Assembly (NCBI RefSeq): GCF_000266905.1
Contig: NC_018027.1
Span: 1,054,001-1,118,000 of the forward strand
Source: Mycolicibacterium chubuense NBB4
GTDB lineage: Bacteria > Actinomycetota > Actinomycetes > Mycobacteriales > Mycobacteriaceae
Reading direction: 5' to 3'
DNA: 64,000 bases
The notes beneath the pieces were generated by a model. The model did not search any database and had not been told where the DNA came from. It saw only the letters and a list, made by a program, of their open reading frames with translations. Positions 26,267 to 34,380 of the stretch are shown here, piece after piece. A program made the position numbers and the translations under genes. Each line of letters begins with the position of its first letter. Position 1 is the first letter of the stretch.

Positions 26267-26278
26267 CCAACCGGTTGG
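26267..26278. promoter_or_regulatory. 12-bp palindrome upstream of the LLM oxidoreductase gene
   Basis: CCAACCGGTTGG, perfect and embedded in the promoter region. It is of the type bound by TetR-family repressors; no local regulator is adjacent. Confidence 0.55.
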
Positions 26279-26302
26279 TTGGGGGAATTCGAGCGGCGGC
26301 CT

Positions 26303-27208
26303 TCAGGGCTTGAGCAGCGCGACGACCTTGTCCTCGAGATCCACGGGATCGTCGGCGAACGGGTCGAGCACGGGGGCCTTCGGCAGTTCGACGCCGGCGT
26401 CGGCGAAGTCGCTGTAGTCCTCGGCGCCCTTGGTCTTGCGGTCGCCGGTCAGCAAGTGCAGGAGATAGCCGGTCATCAGCGCGCGGACCGCTTTCTGGGT
26501 GCCCTTGTCGGCGCCCGGCAGGCCGACGACCCGGCCCAGCCGGCGACCTTCGATCAGGCCACCGGCCTTCGCCTTGCTGGTGGTTCGCAGCGTCGCCGCC
26601 TTCCACACGCGGGCCAGCTCCACGGCGTTGGACCGGAGTGTCATCGGGTCACCGGGCGCGGTCAGGATCAGGCCCGGAACCTTCAGCGACCTGGCGGGTT
26701 CCTCGGCGGGCGGGCTGGAGACCGTCGGGTAGGCGGCGAAGACGGCCCGCAGGCGGGACGGCATGCCGGCCGCGGCGAACACCGCCGCCGAGGCGCCGAA
26801 CCCGTGCCCGGCGACCGCGAGCCGCTCGGGGTGCACGCTGATGTCCCCGGGCCCCAGCCGCACGCCGGTGATGACGTCCAGCGCCGTCCCGAGGTCGAAG
26901 GCCAGGTTGAGCACCGACGGCGCCAGGCCGGTCTCGGTGTGCGGGGCGGCGGCGACGATGCCCCAGGACGCCAGGTGTTCCAGCGTGCCCTCGTAGCGCT
27001 CGGCGGATGTGAGCCAATCGTGGCCGAACGCCACACCGGGCAGATTCTGGCCCGTCGCGGGTGTGTAGAGCACCCCTGGGACGCCGGCAAAGGCCAGGTC
27101 ACCGCGCAGAACACGATGTGGGCCGCGACGGGTCAGCGCGGCGTAGATCTTCTTCGTGCGGGCCACCAGATGACCGTAGTCCACCCGGGTGTGATGCGGT
27201 TCCTGCAC
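26303..27208 (-). CDS. Alpha/beta-hydrolase-like protein (Rv3438-like)
   Basis: Up to 301 residues, conserved neighbour of glmS. It has the dienelactone-hydrolase-like layout: PGVLYTPATGQNLPGVAFGHDWLTS, RLAVAGHGFGASAAVFAA where the nucleophile position reads GHGFGAS (Gly-x-Gly-x-x rather than G-x-S-x-G), and a later LKVPGLILTAPGDPMT. The usual Ser nucleophile is therefore not evident and activity is doubtful or atypical. The start is uncertain: GTG 27208 or the GTG nine residues later. It is divergent from glmS with only 14 nt between starts. Confidence 0.75.
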   Translation of the reverse strand: MQEPHHTRVDYGHLVARTKKIYAALTRRGPHRVLRGDLAFAGVPGVLYTPATGQNLPGVAFGHDWLTSAERYEGTLEHLASWGIVAAAPHTETGLAPSVLNLAFDLGTALDVITGVRLGPGDISVHPERLAVAGHGFGASAAVFAAAGMPSRLRAVFAAYPTVSSPPAEEPARSLKVPGLILTAPGDPMTLRSNAVELARVWKAATLRTTSKAKAGGLIEGRRLGRVVGLPGADKGTQKAVRALMTGYLLHLLTGDRKTKGAEDYSDFADAGVELPKAPVLDPFADDPVDLEDKVVALLKP

Positions 27209-27214
27209 TACCCT
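27209..27214 (+). promoter_or_regulatory. Leaderless -10 box of glmS
   Basis: TACCCT (TANNNT) ends 8 nt before the glmS ATG, the geometry of a leaderless transcript. No Shine-Dalgarno is present. Confidence 0.55.
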
Positions 27215-27222
27215 GGGTGGCT

Positions 27223-29091
27223 ATGTGTGGAATCGTCGGCTACGTCGGGCAGCGTCCTGCCTGCGACATCGTCGTCGACGCGCTGCGCCGCATGGAATAC
27301 CGGGGTTACGACTCCGCCGGTGTCGCGCTACTCGACGGACACGGGGGGCTGACCGTCCGCCGTAGAGCAGGCCGGTTGGCCAATCTGGAAGCGGCCCTGG
27401 GCGAGGCCGAGGACGGGACGCTCGTCGGGGCGACCGGGCTCGGGCACACCCGCTGGGCCACGCACGGCAGACCCACCGACCGCAATGCCCACCCGCACCG
27501 CGATGCCAGCGGCAAGGTCGCGGTGGTGCACAACGGCATCATCGAGAATTTCGCGGCGCTGCGCGCCGAGCTGGAGGCCGCCGGCGTCGAGTTCGCCAGC
27601 GACACCGACACCGAGGTCGCGGTGCACATGGTCGCCCGCGCATACTCCGACGGCCCGTACGCCGGTGACTTCCCCGCGGCGGTGCTGTCGGTGCTGCGCC
27701 GGCTCGAAGGGCACTTCACGCTGGTGTTCGCCCACGCCGACGTGCCGGGCACGATCGTCGCCGCCCGGCGCTCCACCCCGCTGGTGCTCGGTGTCGGTGA
27801 CGGCGAGATGTTCGTCGGCTCCGACGTCGCGGCGTTCATCGAGCACACCCGCGAGGCGGTCGAACTCGGTCAGGACCAGGCGGTCACCGTGACGGCCGAC
27901 GGCTACCGGATCACCGACTTCGACGGACGACCCGACGACGCGCGCACCCGGCGTTTTCACATCGACTGGGACACCTCGGCCGCCGAGAAGGGCGGCTACG
28001 AGTACTTCATGCTCAAGGAGATCGCCGAGCAGCCGGCGGCGGTGTCGGACACGCTGCTCGGGCACTTCGTCGACAACCGCATCGTGCTCGACGAGCAGCG
28101 CCTGTCGGATCAGGAGCTGCGCGAGATCGACAAGGTCTTCGTCGTGGCCTGCGGGACCGCCTACCACTCCGGGCTGCTGGCCAAGTACGCGATCGAGCAC
28201 TGGACCCGGCTGCCGGTCGAGGTGGAGCTGGCCAGCGAATTCCGCTATCGCGATCCGGTGCTGGACAGCCACACCCTCGTGGTGGCCATCTCGCAGTCCG
28301 GGGAGACCGCCGACACGCTCGAGGCGGTGCGGCACGCCAAGGAGCAGAAGGCCAAGGTGCTGGCCGTCTGCAACACCAACGGCAGCCAGATCCCGCGCGA
28401 GTGCGACGCGGTGCTCTACACCCGCGCCGGGCCGGAGATCGGAGTGGCGTCGACCAAGACGTTTCTGGCCCAGGTCGCCGCGAACTACCTCGTCGGGCTC
28501 GCGCTGGCGCAGGCCCGCGGCACGAAGTACCCCGACGAGGTGGCGCGCGAGTACCGCGACCTGGAAGCCATGCCCGAGCTGATCTCGCGGGTGCTGGCCA
28601 CCACCGACCCCGTGGTGGGGCTGGCCAAGCAGTTCGCGCCGTCGCAGACGGTGCTGTTCCTGGGCCGCCACGTCGGGTACCCGGTGGCGCTCGAGGGGGC
28701 GCTCAAGCTCAAGGAACTGGCGTACATGCACGCCGAGGGCTTCGCGGCCGGAGAACTCAAGCACGGTCCCATCGCGCTCATCGAGGACAACCTGCCCGTC
28801 ATCGTCGTCATGCCGTCGCCGAAGAACGCCGCGATGCTGCACTCCAAGCTGCTGTCGAACATCCGGGAGATCCAGGCGCGCGGCGCGGTCACGATCGTCA
28901 TCGCCGAGGAGGGCGACGACACGGTGCGTCCGTACGCCGATCACCTGATCGAGATCCCGGCGGTGTCGACGCTGTTCCAGCCGCTGCTCTCGACCATCCC
29001 GATGCAGCTGTTCGCCGCGGGTGTGGCCCAGGCGCGCGGCTACGACGTCGACAAGCCGCGCAACCTGGCGAAGTCCGTCACCGTCGAGTAG
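27223..29091 (+). CDS. glmS: Glutamine-fructose-6-phosphate aminotransferase GlmS
   Basis: 622-residue enzyme making glucosamine-6-phosphate from fructose-6-phosphate and glutamine, the first step to UDP-GlcNAc. The protein starts MCGIVGYVG, with Cys2 exposed after Met removal as the glutaminase nucleophile. The N-terminal domain has GHTRWATHG and the C-terminal half has two SIS sugar-isomerase domains (VACGTAYHSG, AISQSGETADT near 350) and the invariant tail KPRNLAKSVTVE. ATG 27223 is the only start consistent with Cys2. No glmS ribozyme sequence is seen upstream; the mRNA appears leaderless. Confidence 0.97.
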   Translation: MCGIVGYVGQRPACDIVVDALRRMEYRGYDSAGVALLDGHGGLTVRRRAGRLANLEAALGEAEDGTLVGATGLGHTRWATHGRPTDRNAHPHRDASGKVAVVHNGIIENFAALRAELEAAGVEFASDTDTEVAVHMVARAYSDGPYAGDFPAAVLSVLRRLEGHFTLVFAHADVPGTIVAARRSTPLVLGVGDGEMFVGSDVAAFIEHTREAVELGQDQAVTVTADGYRITDFDGRPDDARTRRFHIDWDTSAAEKGGYEYFMLKEIAEQPAAVSDTLLGHFVDNRIVLDEQRLSDQELREIDKVFVVACGTAYHSGLLAKYAIEHWTRLPVEVELASEFRYRDPVLDSHTLVVAISQSGETADTLEAVRHAKEQKAKVLAVCNTNGSQIPRECDAVLYTRAGPEIGVASTKTFLAQVAANYLVGLALAQARGTKYPDEVAREYRDLEAMPELISRVLATTDPVVGLAKQFAPSQTVLFLGRHVGYPVALEGALKLKELAYMHAEGFAAGELKHGPIALIEDNLPVIVVMPSPKNAAMLHSKLLSNIREIQARGAVTIVIAEEGDDTVRPYADHLIEIPAVSTLFQPLLSTIPMQLFAAGVAQARGYDVDKPRNLAKSVTVE

Positions 29092-29150
29092 CAAATATTT
29101 TTCCGCGACAATTAAGTAACGAAGCCGGCGCCGATGTCGATATACCTGTC

Positions 29151-29231
29151 ATGTTCCGTAACGCAGCAACGGTCGCCGCTGCGACGGCTCCTCTCAGTGC
29201 GCCTTTCGCCGGTGCGGCCATAGCCGAGTGA
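29151..29231 (+). CDS. 26-residue upstream ORF overlapping the STAS gene
   Basis: ATG at 29151 opens a 26-codon alanine-rich frame (MFRNAATVAAATAPLS...) whose stop overlaps the STAS-protein GTG by 4 nt (GTGA). It is hydrophobic and signal-peptide-like but too short for a secreted protein. Likely a leader peptide coupling translation of the downstream gene. Coding status is not proven. Confidence 0.4.
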   Translation: MFRNAATVAAATAPLSAPFAGAAIAE

Positions 29232-29587
29232 GCCCGGGCGATCCGCGGCGCAGATTCGCCGTGATCCCGCAGAGGGACGACCACACCCTGGTGCTTCAGG
29301 TGACGGGTGATCTGGACGTGCTCACCGCGCCCACGCTCGCGACGCACCTCGACATCGGGCTCACCGGCGGTCCGTCGGTGCTGATCGTGGACCTCACCGA
29401 GGTGGACTTCCTGTCCTCGGCGGGCATCAGTGTGCTCGTCGAGACCCACCGGCTGACCGAACGCGCCGACATCTCGCTGAGGGTGGTCGCCGACAGCCCG
29501 GCGACGAGCCGGCCCATCCGCTTGATGAACGTCGACGAGATCATCGACCTGTACCCGTCGATGGACGAGGCGCTACGCGGCCGGTGA
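29228..29587 (+). CDS. STAS-domain anti-anti-sigma factor
   Basis: 119-residue STAS protein of the anti-sigma factor antagonist type, which binds an anti-sigma kinase and is switched off by serine phosphorylation. Core features are LQVTGDLDVLTAPTL, VLIVDLTEVDFLSSAGISVLVE, where SSAG holds the phosphorylatable serine near residue 60, and a final helix with MNVDEIIDLYPSMDEAL. No anti-sigma kinase gene is adjacent, so its partner is encoded elsewhere; in mycobacteria the SigF network uses such proteins. It is preceded by an overlapping short ORF and overlaps the convergent DUF35 gene by 15 nt. Confidence 0.88.
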   Translation: MSPGDPRRRFAVIPQRDDHTLVLQVTGDLDVLTAPTLATHLDIGLTGGPSVLIVDLTEVDFLSSAGISVLVETHRLTERADISLRVVADSPATSRPIRLMNVDEIIDLYPSMDEALRGR

Positions 29588-29890
29588 GAACAGCGGGCCA
29601 CTGTCCGGCGCGGACAGGGCTTCGACCGCCATCCCGATGCGGACCGCATCGGGTTCGCACCCCACGAGCCCGGCGACGACCCGCAGGTCCTTCTGTTCGG
29701 CCAGCTCCACGATCGCGATGACGTAGGGCACCGGGATCGACGGGTCGAACGGGTGGTGGTTGACGGTGTAGGTGAACACCGTGCCCCGGCCGGAGACCGC
29801 GCGGGCGACCAGCTCGCCGCCGCAGTCGGGGCAGTCGGGCTGTGGCGGGGACACCCACAGTGAGCACGACGCGCACCGGGGCACAAGCAT
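29573..29890 (-). CDS. DUF35 zinc-ribbon/OB-fold protein
   Basis: 105-residue DUF35 protein: an N-terminal zinc ribbon with cysteines 6, 9, 20 and 23, then an OB-fold (GTVFTYTVNHHPFDPSIPVPYVIAIVEL). Such proteins are obligate partners of thiolase-like enzymes, for example ChsH2-type domains with Ltp2 aldolase. The divergent neighbour is exactly such a thiolase-like protein. A TACGTT -10 box 7 nt upstream supports ATG 29890 as a leaderless start. Confidence 0.85.
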   Translation of the reverse strand: MLVPRCASCSLWVSPPQPDCPDCGGELVARAVSGRGTVFTYTVNHHPFDPSIPVPYVIAIVELAEQKDLRVVAGLVGCEPDAVRIGMAVEALSAPDSGPLFSPAA

Positions 29891-29896
29891 GACCGC

Positions 29897-29903
29897 TAAC
29901 GTA
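29897..29903. promoter_or_regulatory. Symmetric bidirectional -10 element
   Basis: TAACGTA reads TAACGT on the plus strand and TACGTT on the minus strand. Each is exactly 7 nt from a start codon (29910 and 29890), giving two leaderless divergent transcripts from overlapping -10 boxes. Confidence 0.65.
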
Positions 29904-29909
29904 CCTGCG

Positions 29910-31106
29910 ATGACGCTCTTCGAGAAGAACGCCGTCATCAGCGGTATCGGTATCTCGCGGATCGGCCGCCGCACCGGCATCCCCGGCCTGGAGCTGACCG
30001 TCGAGGCCGCCCGCCAGGCGATCGCCGACGCCGGGCTCGAACCGTCCGACGTCGACGGGATCGCCACGCTGGGCGACGTTCCCGCGTCTCAGGCGATGCC
30101 CGCGCTGGGAATCGATGTGCCCGACCGCGGTTCGGAGTTCCTCACCGGCGGAGTGATCAACCCGGTGCTCTCGGCGGTGCGCGCGGTCGGGGAGCGCAGC
30201 GCGCGCCACGTCCTGGTCTATCGCACCGTGCAGATGCTCGGTGGTGCGCTGACCGGTGACCGCACGCGCGCCCCCGAGCCCACGGTGCTCACCTCTCCGC
30301 CGGTCGAGCCGCGGCAGCCGGGGACCCGGCGCAGGATCGGCGCCATCGACGACATCGGGGAACTGCTTGCCGCACAAGCCTATTCGGCCGCCAACTGGGT
30401 CGCCATGCACTGTCGGCGGCACATGGAACTGTACGGCACCACCAAGGAGCAGCTGGGCTGGCTGGCGATCAACACCAGGTGCAACGCCGGTCTCAACCCG
30501 CTGGCGGTGTACCGCGACCCGATGACGATGGACGACTACCTGTCGGCGCGGCCGGTGTCGACGCCGCTGGGTCTGTTCGACTGCGACGCCCCGGTCGACG
30601 GGTCGGTCGCGCTGGTGCTCTCGCGTGCGGATCACGCGAAGGACTGCCCGAACCCGGTGCGCGTCGAGGCGATCGGCGGCGCCTACGGGTCCGGCGGCTG
30701 GGTGCACCGCGACGACTACCCGAAGATGGCGTCGGTGGAAGCGGCTGCGCAGATGTGGTCGAGAACCGATCTGACACCGGCCGACGTGCAGGTCGCCGAG
30801 CTCTACGACGGGTTCACGTTCCTGACGTTCGCCTGGCTGGAGGCGCTCGGCTTCTGCGGTGACGGTGAGGCGGGACCGTTCGTCGACGGCGCCGGCCGCA
30901 TCGCACTCGACGGGGCGCTCCCGCTCAACACCTATGGCGGCCAACTCTCGGCGGGGCGGATGCACGGCTACTGGCTGCTGCACGAAGCGTGCCTGCAGCT
31001 GCGGGGGCAGGCCGGGGACCGCCAGGTGACGTCCCGGCCGGAGGTGGCCGTCGCCGCGGCCGGCGGCGGCCCGATCGCCGGCTGTCTGCTGCTGACCCGG
31101 CGCTGA
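29910..31106 (+). CDS. Thiolase-like (lipid-transfer/Ltp type) protein
   Basis: 398-residue thiolase-superfamily protein of the SCP-x/Ltp branch. It has GIGISRIGRRTGIPGLELTVEAARQAIADAGL, VAELYDGFTFLTFAWLEALGFC, and the C-terminal NTYGGQLSAGRMHGYWLLHEA loop with the conserved GG and H. No cysteine occurs in the first 150 residues, where biosynthetic and degradative thiolases carry the nucleophile, so it may be a retro-aldolase-like or otherwise diverged enzyme, consistent with its DUF35 partner. A role in side-chain or branched acyl-CoA cleavage is a reasonable guess. The start is fixed by the leaderless promoter. Confidence 0.85.
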   Translation: MTLFEKNAVISGIGISRIGRRTGIPGLELTVEAARQAIADAGLEPSDVDGIATLGDVPASQAMPALGIDVPDRGSEFLTGGVINPVLSAVRAVGERSARHVLVYRTVQMLGGALTGDRTRAPEPTVLTSPPVEPRQPGTRRRIGAIDDIGELLAAQAYSAANWVAMHCRRHMELYGTTKEQLGWLAINTRCNAGLNPLAVYRDPMTMDDYLSARPVSTPLGLFDCDAPVDGSVALVLSRADHAKDCPNPVRVEAIGGAYGSGGWVHRDDYPKMASVEAAAQMWSRTDLTPADVQVAELYDGFTFLTFAWLEALGFCGDGEAGPFVDGAGRIALDGALPLNTYGGQLSAGRMHGYWLLHEACLQLRGQAGDRQVTSRPEVAVAAAGGGPIAGCLLLTRR

Positions 31107-31108
31107 GC

Positions 31109-31483
31109 TCAGCTCTTCGCGGACTGCTGGTAGAGCGCGAGCTTCCAGCGGTCGCCGGTGCGGTGGTACACCGACGACATCGCGCCGACGAAGGGCTGGT
31201 CGTCGCCGTCGCGCCAGCCCGTGCCGGTGTAGACGAGCGCCGCGGTGTCCCGGCCGATCGGGACCAGTCGGACGTCGGCGATCTCGTAGCGCGCCCACGG
31301 GGGCGACTGCCCGAGCGCTGCGGTCACCGTCTCGCGGTCCATCACCATGCCGTTGGCCAGCACCATCACCGCGTCGTCGGTCATCACGCCGCCGTAGAAC
31401 TCATCGCCGGTGCCGTCGCACAACGACTTCCAGCCCGCGTGCTCCAGTGCGAGCAGTTCGTCGGTCACCTGGGGATCTGACAT
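31109..31483 (-). CDS. NTF2-like (DUF4440-type) protein
   Basis: 124-residue NTF2-like fold protein: an N-terminal helix pair (DELLALEHAGWKSLCDG), a cavity-lining sheet with YGGVMTDDAVMVL, and a C-terminal GAMSSVYHRTGDRWKLALYQQSA. The fold supports small enzymes and ligand binders; no catalytic residues stand out. ATG 31483 is preferred over an upstream ATG, which would overlap the divergent nnrD start. Only 31 nt separate the two divergent starts. Confidence 0.75.
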   Translation of the reverse strand: MSDPQVTDELLALEHAGWKSLCDGTGDEFYGGVMTDDAVMVLANGMVMDRETVTAALGQSPPWARYEIADVRLVPIGRDTAALVYTGTGWRDGDDQPFVGAMSSVYHRTGDRWKLALYQQSAKS

Positions 31484-31514
31484 GGTGATCACGTACCCAC
31501 GTAACGTGTTCGCC

Positions 31515-32930
31515 ATGCGGTACTACTACACCGCCGACGCGATCCGCGACGCCGAAGCGCCCCTGCTTGCCGCCCTGCCAGACGGCGGGTTGATGCGCCG
31601 CGCGGCGTTCGGCCTGGCCACCGCGATCGCCCGCGAGCTCGGCACCGTCACCGCCAGATCCGTGTGCGCCGTCGTCGGCTCGGGGGACAACGGAGGCGAC
31701 GCGCTGTGGGCGGCGACGTTCCTGCGCCGGCGCGGCGCCCGGGCCACCGCCATCCTGCTCAACCCGGAGCGCGCCCACCAGAAGGCGCTCGCCGCGTTCC
31801 TGCGCTCCGGCGGCCGCGTCGTCGAAAGTGTGCCTGTCGCAACCGATGTGGTCATCGACGGCGTCGTCGGCATCTCGGGTTCCGGGCCGCTGCGGCCGGC
31901 GGCCGCCGAGGTCTTCGACGCGGTCGAGCACGCCGGCATCCCGGTCGTGGCGGTCGATCTGCCCAGTGGTGTCGACGTGCACACCGGCGCCGCCGAGGGG
32001 CCGCACGTCACGCCGACGCTGACGGTGACCTTCGGCGGTCTCAAGCCCGTCCACGCGCTCGGCGACTGCGGGCGCGTCGAGCTGATCGACATCGGGCTGG
32101 ACCTGCCGCCCAGCGACGTCATGGGCCTCGAGCCCGCCGACGTGGCCGCACTCTGGCCGGTGCCGGGTCCCGAGGACGACAAGTACACGCAGGGTGTGAC
32201 CGGTGTGATGGCCGGCTCGTCGGCCTACCCCGGCGCGGCGGTGCTGTGCACCGGTGCTGCGGTGGCGGCAACCTCGGGCATGGTGCGTTATGCGGGAAGC
32301 GCTGGGCCACAAGTTCTTTCGCAGTGGCCGGAAGTGATCGCCACGCCCGGTTATGCGACCGCGGGCAGGGTGCAGTCGTGGGTGGTGGGTCCCGGTCTGG
32401 GCACCGACGAGGCCGGCGCGGCGGCGCTGTGTTTCGCCCTGGAGGCCGACGTGCCCGTCATCGTGGACGCCGACGCCCTGACCATCCTGTCCGCGCACCC
32501 CGACCTCGTCGCGAATCGCCGGGCGCCGACCGTGCTGACCCCGCACGCCGGCGAATTCGCCCGCCTCGCAGGATCCCCGCCGGGTGACGACCGCGTCGCC
32601 GACACCCGCAGGCTCGCCGACCGCCTGGGTGTCACGGTGCTGCTGAAGGGCAACGTGACCGTCGTCGCCGAACCCGGTTCGGGGCCGGTGTATCTCAACG
32701 TCGCGGGCCAATCCTGGGCCGCCACGGCGGGTTCGGGCGACGTGCTCTCCGGAGTGATCGGAGCGCTACTCGCCAAGGGGCTGGCCCCGGGCGAGGCCGC
32801 GGCCGCCGCGGCGTTCGTCCACGCGCGTGCCGCCGACCTGTCCGCGCTCGACCCCGGGCCCGCCGCCGCCCCGACGTCGTCATCGCGCATCCTGGCGCAT
32901 CTGCGAACAGCATTGGCTTCCATCCTCTAG
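31515..32930 (+). CDS. nnrD: Bifunctional NAD(P)H-hydrate epimerase/dehydratase
   Basis: 471-residue repair enzyme for damaged NAD(P)H. The N-terminal YjeF_N domain (about 1-215) epimerises NAD(P)HX and shows VVGSGDNGGDALW and VAVDLPSGVDVHTG. The C-terminal ribokinase-like dehydratase domain (about 225-471) has VVGPGLGTDEAG, VDADALTIL, TPHAGEFARL and the AGSGDVLSGVIGALLAKG motif. The ATG is 7 nt after a TAACGT -10 box, so it is probably leaderless. The order nnrD-gadB-alr matches M. tuberculosis Rv3433c-Rv3432c-Rv3423c. Confidence 0.95.
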   Translation: MRYYYTADAIRDAEAPLLAALPDGGLMRRAAFGLATAIARELGTVTARSVCAVVGSGDNGGDALWAATFLRRRGARATAILLNPERAHQKALAAFLRSGGRVVESVPVATDVVIDGVVGISGSGPLRPAAAEVFDAVEHAGIPVVAVDLPSGVDVHTGAAEGPHVTPTLTVTFGGLKPVHALGDCGRVELIDIGLDLPPSDVMGLEPADVAALWPVPGPEDDKYTQGVTGVMAGSSAYPGAAVLCTGAAVAATSGMVRYAGSAGPQVLSQWPEVIATPGYATAGRVQSWVVGPGLGTDEAGAAALCFALEADVPVIVDADALTILSAHPDLVANRRAPTVLTPHAGEFARLAGSPPGDDRVADTRRLADRLGVTVLLKGNVTVVAEPGSGPVYLNVAGQSWAATAGSGDVLSGVIGALLAKGLAPGEAAAAAAFVHARAADLSALDPGPAAAPTSSSRILAHLRTALASIL

Positions 32931-32940
32931 AAAGGAGCCC

Positions 32941-34344
32941 ATGCCCAACGTTTCGCGCCACACGTCGCTGACCCCTGCCTACACCGGCCGGATGTTCACC
33001 TCGCCCATCCCGGCCCTGCGGCTGCCCGATGAGTCGATGGACCCCGAGCAGGCCTACCGGTTCATCCACGACGAGCTGATGCTCGACGGCAGCTCCCGGC
33101 TCAACCTGGCCACGTTCGTCACGACGTGGATGGACCCGGAGGCGGGTCAGCTGATGTCGGAGACGTTCGACAAGAACATGATCGACAAGGACGAGTACCC
33201 GGTGACCGCGGCCATCGAGCAGCGATGCGTGTGCATGGTCGCCGACCTGTTCCACGCCGAGCATCTGCGCGACGACGACCCCTCCACGGCGATCGGCGTG
33301 TCCACCATCGGCTCCAGTGAGGCCGTGATGCTCGCCGGCCTGGCGCTGAAGTGGCGGTGGCGGCAGAAGCTCGAGGCGGCCGGTCAGGACTGGAAGGGGC
33401 GCACGCCGAACCTGGTGATGGGGTCGAACGTGCAGGTGGTCTGGGAGAAGTTCTGCCGCTACTTCGACGTCGAGGCCCGCTACCTGCCGATGGACAAGGG
33501 GCGCTACGTCATCACGCCGGAGCAGGTCGTCGACGCGGTCGACGAGGACACCATCGGCGTGGTGGCCATCCTGGGCACGACGTTCACCGGTGAGCTCGAG
33601 CCCGTCGGGGAAATCTGCGCCGCGCTCGACACGCTGGCCCGCGGCGACGGGCCGGACGTCCCGGTGCACGTCGACGCGGCCAGCGGCGGCTTCGTGGTGC
33701 CGTTCCTGCACCCGGACATGGTGTGGGACTTCCGGCTGCCGCGCGTGGTGTCGATCAACGTCAGCGGGCACAAATACGGCCTGACCTATCCGGGTATCGG
33801 TTTCGTCGTGTGGCGCAACGCCGACCACCTGCCGGAGGAGCTGGTGTTCCGGGTGAACTACCTCGGCGGCGACATGCCGACGTTCACGCTGAACTTCTCC
33901 CGCCCCGGCAACCAGGTCGTGGGCCAGTACTACAACTTCCTGCGGCTGGGCCGCGACGGCTACATGAGCGTGATGCACTGCCTGTCGGACACGGCGCAGT
34001 GGCTGGCCCGCGAACTGGCCGGGATGTCCGGGCCCGACAACACACCGGTGTTCGACGTCATCTCCGACGGCTCGGCGATCCCCGTGGTGGCGTTCAAGCT
34101 GGTCGAGGGCACGAAGTTCACGGTGTTCGACGTCTCGGCGTTGCTGCGCAGCTACGGCTGGCAGGTGCCCGCCTACACGATGCCCGACCACGCCTCCGAC
34201 ATCGCGGTGCTGCGCATCGTGGTGCGCGAGGGCTTCTCGGCGAACCTGGCCCGCGCGCTGCGCGACGACCTCGTCGAGGTGCTGGGCAAACTCGAGCGCA
34301 CCGGCGTGGCCGGCTTCTCCGACGAGGAGCATTTCGCCCACTGA
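32941..34344 (+). CDS. gadB: Glutamate decarboxylase
   Basis: 467-residue PLP-dependent group II decarboxylase that converts glutamate to GABA with proton consumption. Signatures: STIGSSEAVMLAGLALKWRWR, DAASGGFVVPF, and the PLP-binding Lys278 in SGHKYGL, followed by NYLGGDMPTFTLNFSRPG. The C-terminus (EEHFAH) lacks the extended autoinhibitory tail of some enzymes. An AAAGGAG site 10 nt after the nnrD stop sets the ATG. No glutamate/GABA antiporter gene is adjacent, so an acid-resistance circuit is not complete locally. Confidence 0.94.
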   Translation: MPNVSRHTSLTPAYTGRMFTSPIPALRLPDESMDPEQAYRFIHDELMLDGSSRLNLATFVTTWMDPEAGQLMSETFDKNMIDKDEYPVTAAIEQRCVCMVADLFHAEHLRDDDPSTAIGVSTIGSSEAVMLAGLALKWRWRQKLEAAGQDWKGRTPNLVMGSNVQVVWEKFCRYFDVEARYLPMDKGRYVITPEQVVDAVDEDTIGVVAILGTTFTGELEPVGEICAALDTLARGDGPDVPVHVDAASGGFVVPFLHPDMVWDFRLPRVVSINVSGHKYGLTYPGIGFVVWRNADHLPEELVFRVNYLGGDMPTFTLNFSRPGNQVVGQYYNFLRLGRDGYMSVMHCLSDTAQWLARELAGMSGPDNTPVFDVISDGSAIPVVAFKLVEGTKFTVFDVSALLRSYGWQVPAYTMPDHASDIAVLRIVVREGFSANLARALRDDLVEVLGKLERTGVAGFSDEEHFAH

Positions 34345-34380
34345 CGCCCCCGCGGGCGCGGCCTGGGACAATCGTGGGCG

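Noticed and set aside
26267-26278. KstR cholesterol regulon operator
   Set aside because: The palindrome lacks the flanking bases of the KstR consensus; only the AACCGGTT core is vaguely similar.
27092-27222. glmS ribozyme
   Set aside because: The region is coding for the divergent hydrolase and glmS appears leaderless; no ribozyme core seen.
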